Assembly (NCBI GenBank): GCA_900104495.1
Contig: FMXS01000003.1
Location: forward strand, 186,001 to 250,000
DNA length: 64,000 bases
Direction of reading: 5' to 3'
Source of the DNA: Ruminococcaceae bacterium FB2012
GTDB taxonomy: Bacteria > Bacillota > Clostridia > Oscillospirales > Ruminococcaceae
Shown here: piece after piece, positions 58,585 to 64,000 of the stretch
How the letters are laid out: each line of letters opens with the position of its first letter
Numbering within the stretch: the first letter of the stretch is position 1
The notes under the pieces: generated by a model
Told to the model about the DNA's origin: nothing
Database searches by the model: none
What the model saw: only the letters and a program-made list of their open reading frames with translations
Position numbers and translations under genes: made by a program

Positions 58585-60438
58585 TCAGTTCCTGCGCCCC
58601 GAATGCAGACAGCGCATAGCGTTGAGGATAGCTATTACCGAAACGCCCACGTCCGCGAAAACTGCCGCCCACATCGAAGCAAGGCCGAAGGCTCCGAGGA
58701 TCAGCACCGCCGCTTTAACGCCCAGGGCGAATACGATGTTCTCCCGAACGATGCGCAGAGTGCGCCGGGATATGCTGAGGGCAAGAGCTATCTTGGCGGG
58801 GTCGTCGTCCATAAGCACGATGTCTGCGGCTTCTATCGCTGCGTCTGAGCCCATGGCTCCCATTGCGATGCCGATGTCCGCCCGGGAAAGCACCGGGGCG
58901 TCGTTGATGCCGTCGCCCACGAATACCAGCGCGGATTTGGGATCCTTCCGCTCGAGAAGTTCCTCCACCTTTTCGACCTTGCCCGCCGGCAGGAGCTCGG
59001 AGTATACCTCGTCCATTCCGAGACGTTTGGCAGTGTCCTCGCCCACCGCTTTCGAGTCGCCGGTGAGCATCACGGTGCGGCTCACGCCCTGAGCCCGAAG
59101 GTGTTCTATCGCTTCTTTGCTGGTATCTTTAAGCTCGTCGGAAATGACGATATGTCCGGCGTAGCGGCCGTTCACCGCCACATGGACGGTAGTTCCCACA
59201 TGGTGGCAGGGATGCCACTTCACACCGATCTGCTCCATGAGCTTGTCGTTGCCGACGCAGACCTCCTCGCCGTCGATGACGGCCTTTACTCCCCTGCCCG
59301 AAAGTTCCTCACAGGAGGAGATGCGGGTGCGGTCCGGCTCCTGGTTGAGCGCGTCAAGTATGGAATTGGCAATGGGGTGAGTGCTGTAACTTTCAGCGTA
59401 GGCCGCCAGTCTGATAAGCGTCGCCTCGGAGATCTCCTTGGGATGTACGGCGGTCACGTTGAAAACGCCCCTGGTGAGAGTGCCGGTCTTGTCAAAGACC
59501 ACAGTGCCGGTGCGGGAAAGGACTTCAAGATAGCTTCCGCCCTTGACAAGTATTCCCTGCCGGCCTGCTCCGCCGATGCCTCCGAAAAAGCTGAGGGGCA
59601 CCGAGATGACCAGAGCACATGGGCAGGAGATAACGAGAAATATCAGCGCCCTGTGGAGCCAGGTGAGCCAGCCCCCCACAAATATGGGCGGGATCACCGC
59701 CAGCGCCAGCGCCGCAAAGCACACCGCGGGAGTGTAGACCCTTGCAAAGCGGGTGATGAAATTCTCCGCCTTGGCTTTCTTTGATGCGGAATTTTCCACC
59801 AGGTCCAATATCCTTGCCACGGTGCTCTCCCCGAACTGCTTGGTCACGCGGACCCGAAGCAGGCCCGTCTGATCGATGCATCCGCTGACTACGTCGTCGC
59901 CGGCCCGGACTGTCCTGGGAAGGCTCTCGCCGGTAAGGGCGGAGGTGTCCACGGAGCCCTCGCCTTCCAGCACCACGCCGTCCAGCGGGATGCGCTCGCC
60001 GGGCTTGATGATTATTTCGTCCCCCACCGAAACTTCCTCGGGGTCGGTCTCGATCAGCTTTCCGTCAACTTCGATATTGGCATGGTCGGGACGGATATCC
60101 ATAAGTGCGGAGATAGATTTCCTCGACTTGCCCACTGCCACGCTCTGAAACAGCTCTCCCACTTGATAGAACAGCATTACGGCGGCAGCTTCGGTGTACT
60201 CTCCGGTGGCAAAGGCACCCACGGTGGCGATCATCATAAGAAAATTCTCGTCAAAGACCTGTCCGTGAGCGATGTTCCTTGCGGCCTTGAAGATAACGTC
60301 ATATCCAATGACGGCATAGGGCACCGCGTAAAGCAGTGCCGCAATCCAGCCCTCCTCGGGGGCGAATATTTTCAGCGCGACGAGCATCACCGCGCTGAGG
60401 ATTATCCGTATCAGAACTTTTTTCTGTTTGCGTTTCAT
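58585..60438 (-). CDS. P1B-type heavy-metal ATPase (Zn/Cd/Pb class)
   Basis: A 617-residue metal-exporting ATPase. Visible motifs are TGES in the actuator domain, SCPCALVIS in the transport helix, DKTGTLTRG with the phosphorylated Asp, STHPIANSI in the nucleotide domain, GDGINDAP and the C-terminal helices. It lacks the usual N-terminal metal-binding domain, which is supplied by the separate HMA protein encoded directly upstream. The CPC type with this subgroup suggests Zn2+, Cd2+ or Pb2+. Last gene of the operon led by the ArsR-type repressor. Confidence 0.93.
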   Translation of the reverse strand: MKRKQKKVLIRIILSAVMLVALKIFAPEEGWIAALLYAVPYAVIGYDVIFKAARNIAHGQVFDENFLMMIATVGAFATGEYTEAAAVMLFYQVGELFQSVAVGKSRKSISALMDIRPDHANIEVDGKLIETDPEEVSVGDEIIIKPGERIPLDGVVLEGEGSVDTSALTGESLPRTVRAGDDVVSGCIDQTGLLRVRVTKQFGESTVARILDLVENSASKKAKAENFITRFARVYTPAVCFAALALAVIPPIFVGGWLTWLHRALIFLVISCPCALVISVPLSFFGGIGGAGRQGILVKGGSYLEVLSRTGTVVFDKTGTLTRGVFNVTAVHPKEISEATLIRLAAYAESYSTHPIANSILDALNQEPDRTRISSCEELSGRGVKAVIDGEEVCVGNDKLMEQIGVKWHPCHHVGTTVHVAVNGRYAGHIVISDELKDTSKEAIEHLRAQGVSRTVMLTGDSKAVGEDTAKRLGMDEVYSELLPAGKVEKVEELLERKDPKSALVFVGDGINDAPVLSRADIGIAMGAMGSDAAIEAADIVLMDDDPAKIALALSISRRTLRIVRENIVFALGVKAAVLILGAFGLASMWAAVFADVGVSVIAILNAMRCLHSGRRN

Positions 60439-60660
60439 TTATTTTATCACGATCTCGCAGTCGGGTTCGATCTTGCGGCAGACCTTGACGGCCTGAGCCA
60501 GCACCTGGTCGAACTTGTCGTCGTCGGCTTCGAGAGTCAGCTTCTGAGTCATAAAGCTGACGGTGCAGTCCTTGACGCCGTCGATCTTCTTTATTGCGTT
60601 CTCCATTTTGGCGCCGCAGTTGGCGCAGTCCAGTTCATCGAGCTTGAAGGTTTTTTTCAT
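60439..60660 (-). CDS. Heavy-metal-associated (HMA) domain protein
   Basis: A 73-residue stand-alone HMA domain with the metal-binding motif LDCANCGAKME (CxxC) and the ferredoxin-like strand order of Atx1-type chaperones. The start at 60660 (MKKTFKL) has AGGATC in front; the frame runs on 14 codons further. Its stop codon abuts the ATPase gene with no gap, and the ATPase lacks this domain, so it probably feeds metal to that pump. Confidence 0.9.
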   Translation of the reverse strand: MKKTFKLDELDCANCGAKMENAIKKIDGVKDCTVSFMTQKLTLEADDDKFDQVLAQAVKVCRKIEPDCEIVIK

Positions 60661-60698
60661 ATTGACAGATCCTTTCGTATCAGTATAATTTATGTTGT

Positions 60699-61310
60699 TC
60701 ACTTCTTGGTTATCACGGCTATTGCGCAGGAGGTCCTGCCGTTCACCACGTTGATCTCCGCGTCGGGGAAACCGAGGTCGGTGAAGAACCGACGGTAGCT
60801 TTCAAGGTCGAATTCAGTCTTGAACTCTATTCCCACAGCGCCGATAGCCTTGGCGGCGATGCCCTCGTGGTTCTTGCGGAAGATGCTTATGTAGGTGGGG
60901 ATAATCACCTTCCCGCCGGGCTTGCAGACCCGGAGCAGTTCTCCGACAGCCGCCTTCGGGTCATCCAGCAGGTGGATGACGTTCCCTGCCACAACTGCGT
61001 CAAAGCGCCCGTCCCGGACTTTCAGAGCCGTGATGTCCGCCTTGCGGAACCGGACGTTATAGCAGTTTTTCAGCTTGCGTTCGCACTGAGCCAGCATCGG
61101 CAGGGACATATCCGTGGCGGTAAGGCTCCGGCACTTTTTCGCCAGATGTATACTTATTGCTCCCGTGCCGCAGGCGCACTCGAGGACGTCGTCCCCGGGG
61201 CCCACATACTCTGCGGCTCTCTCGCCGATAGCATCAAACACCTCGCGGTTGAACAGCTTTTCAAAAGCATCGTATACCGGTGAGATCCTGTCCCAAACGG
61301 TTTTTTTCAT
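60699..61310 (-). CDS. UbiE-like SAM-dependent methyltransferase of the metal operon
   Basis: A 203-residue class I methyltransferase. Motif I is LECACGTGAISIHLAKK (about 42-58), TATDMSLPML marks the beta-2 acidic position, VVAGNVIHLLDDP motif post-II. Six cysteines are spread through the protein, but the Cys arrangement of arsenite methyltransferase ArsM is not obvious. It lies between the ArsR-type repressor and the HMA gene with short gaps and no terminator, so it belongs to the same operon. A role in metal or metalloid modification, or in an unrelated methylation, cannot be decided. Confidence 0.85.
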   Translation of the reverse strand: MKKTVWDRISPVYDAFEKLFNREVFDAIGERAAEYVGPGDDVLECACGTGAISIHLAKKCRSLTATDMSLPMLAQCERKLKNCYNVRFRKADITALKVRDGRFDAVVAGNVIHLLDDPKAAVGELLRVCKPGGKVIIPTYISIFRKNHEGIAAKAIGAVGIEFKTEFDLESYRRFFTDLGFPDAEINVVNGRTSCAIAVITKK

Positions 61311-61351
61311 TTTCTTCTCACTCCTGTCTTAAACGGTCCCCTGTTTTTACT

Positions 61352-61675
61352 TTATTCAAGAATATGCTCCATACCTATCTCCAGTATAGCTTTAACGTGG
61401 TCGTCGGAGAGGGAATAATAGATCGCCTTGCCGTCCCGGCGGCTGCGGACCAGCTTGTTGTTTTTCAGCACTCTCAGCTGATGCGAGCAGGCGGTCTGAG
61501 TAAGGTTCAGCTCCTCAGCAAGGTCGCCCACGTTCCGTTCGCCGGAAAGCAGCGCCGAGAGTATCTTTATCCTTGTGGAGTCGCCGAACACCTTGAACAG
61601 CTCCGCCAGGTCGTAAAGCTGATATTCGGTGGTCATCTGCTTCTGAAGAATATCCTTGATCTTCTTTTCTTCCAT
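61352..61675 (-). CDS. ArsR/SmtB-type metal-sensing repressor
   Basis: A 107-residue winged-helix repressor. YDLAELFKVFGDSTRIKILSALL leads to the helix-turn-helix NVGDLAEELNLTQTACSHQLRVLKNNKLV (about 45-73), then the wing SRRDGKAIYYSL and a final helix with DDHVKAILEIGMEH, which supplies the Asp/His residues used for Zn-type sensing in the CzrA/CadC group. ATG 61675 lies 9 nt after AGGAGG; the ATG at 61684 touches that site. A TGAA-N6-TTCA operator lies in its promoter, so it should control the whole efflux operon. Confidence 0.92.
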   Translation of the reverse strand: MEEKKIKDILQKQMTTEYQLYDLAELFKVFGDSTRIKILSALLSGERNVGDLAEELNLTQTACSHQLRVLKNNKLVRSRRDGKAIYYSLSDDHVKAILEIGMEHILE

Positions 61676-61703
61676 GCGTTTCATCCTCCTATCTCAAAAC
61701 ACT

Positions 61704-61747
61704 TGAACATCTATTCATATATTACCACAATTATTTCCGTTTGTCAA
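61704..61747 (-). promoter_or_regulatory. Promoter and operator of the metal efflux operon
   Basis: Minus strand TTGACA, 17-nt spacer, TAATAT, followed one base later by TGAATAGATGTTCA (TGAA-N6-TTCA, 61704-61717), the half-site spacing typical for ArsR/SmtB Zn-sensing repressors. Confidence 0.85.
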
Positions 61748-61770
61748 GAGGTGAGATCAAAATAATTCAA

Positions 61771-61805
61771 GGCATAGTCTGCGGCGGTACGCAGACTATG
61801 CCTTT
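61771..61805. terminator. Terminator of the dockerin gene at 61811
   Basis: Thirteen-base-pair stem GGCATAGTCTGCG / CGCAGACTATGCC; moderate T tract on the right. Confidence 0.7.
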
Positions 61806-61810
61806 GTGTT

Positions 61811-63343
61811 TTACAAGCTGTTTATCAGCCTTTGAAGGGCGGCTACGTCCTTCATATTGAAGCTTCCGCTGTTGTCGAGGTCGGAGTTGGCTTCGTTGAT
61901 AGTTACATCCCAGCCGTTGACGTAGCGCTGGAGAGTTGCGAGGTCCTTCATATTGATGACCCCGTTGCCGTCAACATCGCCTTTGAAGCCGCCCACGGTG
62001 AATTTCAGCTGATAGGTGTAATAGAAGCCGTCCTTGCCGGTGAACTCGGCCCGTTTGCCGTTGACATTTACCACCGTGTCCTCGTTCAGTTCAAAGTCGG
62101 GGGCAGGTTCGCCTACTGTGTAGGTCTGTGCCAGCTTGAATTTCAGCGTGTATGTTTTGCCGTTCTTGAATTCGGTGACGCCCCACTGTATCATATAGGG
62201 GGGATCACTCCACGTCACCTTGTTTTTCCTTCTGCCGTTGTCGTAGACCTTAACGCCGGAATCCGAAGGCGTGACGGAGATCACATCCTGATTGTTGGTG
62301 ATTATCTCGCCGGCCTTGGGTTCGGGGACGGTGATGTTCACGGTGTCGGGGATCCTGGCGGTGAAGGTGGCTTCCATATCGTAAGCTGTTAAGCCGCCGA
62401 GATTATACATTCTCGTTTTCTTACCGTTTATTGACGATGTTTCATCTTTGTTGATCCATGTTTCATAATCCATATAGCATCCGGCTTTAAGATAGACCGT
62501 GACCCATGCGGTATATGTTTTTCCCTCTTCAAAAACATCGTCGTCGGAAAGCAGTTCGTTATATGAGTTCCTCCAGCTCACGCTGACTGTTTCTACGCAC
62601 TTATTTACGTCAAGCTCGCCGCCGTTGAGGACGATGCTGTTGACGGTTTCGGCAGGCTTTTTTCCGGAGACGGGCTTGTTGATCTTAACATCGGTGGTGG
62701 TGATAAAGCTGTTATGGCTGGTGTATTCAAAAGTCAAATGATCGGACTTGGCAGTAGTTTGATGATAGCCCACATCAACGGAAGCGTCCACCCAAAGCTC
62801 ATAAGTGCCCGACGGAAGGTTCTCGAGATGATCCATAATGTTGGCACTGGTATCAGTGATGGTGCCGACAGCGCCGACACCGCCCGTTGGGGTAGTTACA
62901 TTAACGCTGATCTTTTCATAATCGGCATTGACCTTATCCCAGGTGAGAATATAATCCTTGCCGAGCTTAACGCCGGTTATTTTGGCTTGGTCAACATAAA
63001 AATCCTTTGCGGGCCTTGTAAGCGCCGTGCCGCCGACGCTGTATGCCGTCACGGAATAATAGTACATTATGCCTTTCTGAGTGAAAATATCTCCGAATTC
63101 AAATTTGCAGTCGGTCACCTTGTAGCTCTTGTTCAGCTTGCTGCTTGTGACCTCCACCTTATAATAGGACGCGCCGGAATAGCTGTCCCAATAAAGATAT
63201 TTGGAAGTTGTATCTCTGCCCATCCCCGAGATATTGCCCAGGGCGTCAGCCCGGAGCATCCCCTGCGGGAGAAGGGCAAAGAGGGACAGCACCAGCATCA
63301 GCGCGGTGACGAGGGAGAGAGTGCGGCTTTTGAGAGCTTTCAT
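61811..63343 (-). CDS. Secreted dockerin protein related to the 50849-52924 protein
   Basis: A 510-residue exported protein with signal peptide (about 1-35), a fibronectin-type part (about 37-205; SSKYLYWDSYSGASYYKVEV and AKITGVKLGKDYILTWDKV are classic Fn3 strands), a middle domain (about 215-325), and a ~110-residue domain (PKAGEIITNNQDVISVTPSD onward) that is also found in the other dockerin protein. The C-terminal dockerin (about 448-510) has calcium loops DVDGNGVINMKDL and DLDNSGSFNMKDV. No catalytic motif was found, so it may be a binding or structural cellulosome subunit. Confidence 0.85.
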   Translation of the reverse strand: MKALKSRTLSLVTALMLVLSLFALLPQGMLRADALGNISGMGRDTTSKYLYWDSYSGASYYKVEVTSSKLNKSYKVTDCKFEFGDIFTQKGIMYYYSVTAYSVGGTALTRPAKDFYVDQAKITGVKLGKDYILTWDKVNADYEKISVNVTTPTGGVGAVGTITDTSANIMDHLENLPSGTYELWVDASVDVGYHQTTAKSDHLTFEYTSHNSFITTTDVKINKPVSGKKPAETVNSIVLNGGELDVNKCVETVSVSWRNSYNELLSDDDVFEEGKTYTAWVTVYLKAGCYMDYETWINKDETSSINGKKTRMYNLGGLTAYDMEATFTARIPDTVNITVPEPKAGEIITNNQDVISVTPSDSGVKVYDNGRRKNKVTWSDPPYMIQWGVTEFKNGKTYTLKFKLAQTYTVGEPAPDFELNEDTVVNVNGKRAEFTGKDGFYYTYQLKFTVGGFKGDVDGNGVINMKDLATLQRYVNGWDVTINEANSDLDNSGSFNMKDVAALQRLINSL

Positions 63344-63423
63344 AGTCTTTCCTCCTTTTAAAAATTGGTATACGCTTTAAACATAACATAAAACTCCGCT
63401 TTTGTCAAGGGAGACTTTCCGGC

Positions 63424-63452
63424 TTGACAAAATCTTCCGCGGCTGATATAAT
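63424..63452 (+). promoter_or_regulatory. Promoter of the last aldo/keto reductase gene
   Basis: TTGACA, 17-nt spacer, TATAAT; a CCGGC-AGGT-GCCGG hairpin (63469-63482) follows within about 20 nt. Confidence 0.87.
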
Positions 63453-63508
63453 CATTAAAAAAGGACGCCCGGCAGGTGCCGGAGGTGTCCCGAAAAGGAG
63501 GTCAAACC

Positions 63509-64000
63509 GTGTCTGTCGATCTTACAAAAATGCCGAAGCTGGGCTTCGGGCTCATGCGTCTGCCCACCAAGGACGGCGAGGTGGACCTTGACCGCGTCTC
63601 GGCTATGGCCGACGCCTACATCAAGGCGGGGCTCAATTACTTCGACACCGCTTACGTCTACCACGGCGGGAAGTCGGAGGTCTGCGCGAGAGAGGTCATC
63701 GTCAAGCGCTATCCGAGGGAGAGCTTTTTCCTTGCGGACAAGCTGCCGGCCTGGAGCATCAAATGCTCCGAGGACCGGGACCGCATCTTCTCCGAACAGC
63801 TGGAACGTGCCGGCGTGGAATACTTTGATTTCTACCTGCTCCACTCCCTGGAGGACGGCTACAACTACGAGGTCTACGAGAAATACGGCTGCTTTGAATG
63901 GGCCGTACAGAAAAGGGACGAGGGAAAGATCAGGCATTTCGGCTTCTCCTTCCACGGCACCCCGGAGCTTCTGGAAAAGGTGCTGGACAAGCATCCCGAG
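63509..64000 (+). CDS. Aldo/keto reductase, N-terminal part (cut by window end)
   Basis: The first 164 codons of an aldo/keto reductase. LGFGLMRLPTKDG opens the barrel, and the catalytic residues appear in order: Asp and Tyr in NYFDTAYVYHGG, Lys in LADKLPAW, His in YLLHSLEDGYNY. The subgroup with this DGYNYEVYEKYGCFEW insert commonly carries a C-terminal ferredoxin domain, which would lie beyond the window. The start is a GTG with AAAGGAGG upstream. Substrate unknown. Confidence 0.9.
   Translation, partial: MSVDLTKMPKLGFGLMRLPTKDGEVDLDRVSAMADAYIKAGLNYFDTAYVYHGGKSEVCAREVIVKRYPRESFFLADKLPAWSIKCSEDRDRIFSEQLERAGVEYFDFYLLHSLEDGYNYEVYEKYGCFEWAVQKRDEGKIRHFGFSFHGTPELLEKVLDKHPE

Overview
The window looks like chromosomal DNA of a Gram-positive, low-oxygen gut or rumen clostridium, most likely a Ruminococcus-like member of the Oscillospiraceae. 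The evidence is three secreted proteins with C-terminal type I dockerins (cellulosome-type docking modules), a secreted GH16 lichenase-like enzyme with a Gln/Asn linker and a ricin-type lectin domain, and Bacillota marker genes: spmA/spmB, a Spo0A-type regulator, YlmC, DUF1292, YlxM-Ffh and an AbrB/SpoVT regulator. Promoters are strikingly uniform: most are TTGACA/TATAAT-like with exactly 17 nt between boxes, and many are followed within a few bases by a stem-loop. No tRNA, rRNA or CRISPR array was found.

Layout. 1-5.7 kb: end of an acetyltransferase, aspS, a beta-lactamase-fold lipoprotein, a membrane protein and a GH26-like cytosolic hydrolase. 5.7-10.3 kb: an NPNTG-anchored surface protein, a 1-kb untranslated-looking transcript made of degenerate ~130-nt units on the minus strand, a DUF1292 gene, a probable 6S RNA and an aldo/keto reductase. 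10.4-13.1 kb: ylxM-ffh-rpsP-khpA. 13.2-17.7 kb: GH16 enzyme, small regulator, DUF5067 protein, guaA. 17.6-21.3 kb: a Tn7-like tnsA-tnsB remnant whose right side is cut and joined to the tail of an ABC permease gene, followed by its ATPase gene and an ORF-less promoter-to-terminator stretch.

21.3-34 kb is the accessory part. It has a second ABC exporter whose permease ends inside a repeat, a TrpR-like/methyltransferase pair lying between two large inverted noncoding repeats, an AT-rich minus-strand operon (membrane protein, lipoprotein HNH-type toxin, SUKH immunity protein), and recombinase genes (tyrosine recombinase, TnpW-like protein, large serine recombinase) that look like the scar of an integrative element. 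A third copy of the repeat lies directly after spmB.

34-43 kb: spmA-spmB, AbrB-type regulator, rpsB-tsf, ylmC, a Spo0A-like gene, two related lipoproteins, a PrsA-like foldase and a repeat-rich surface protein. 43-54 kb, all minus strand: a short-chain dehydrogenase, sbcCD, a CNNM transporter, GtrA protein, then an esterase/DUF3237/dockerin gene set. 54-64 kb: a 1383-residue dockerin protein with four copies of an unrecognised ~150-residue domain plus BspA-type leucine-rich repeats, a metal-responsive operon (ArsR repressor, methyltransferase, HMA chaperone, P1B ATPase), another dockerin protein, and the start of an aldo/keto reductase gene cut by the window edge.

The best candidates for undescribed biology are the 1-kb repeat-built transcript at 7.39-8.43 kb and the three-gene toxin operon at 26.3-29.9 kb, followed by the tandem-domain dockerin protein and the gene-end repeat family.
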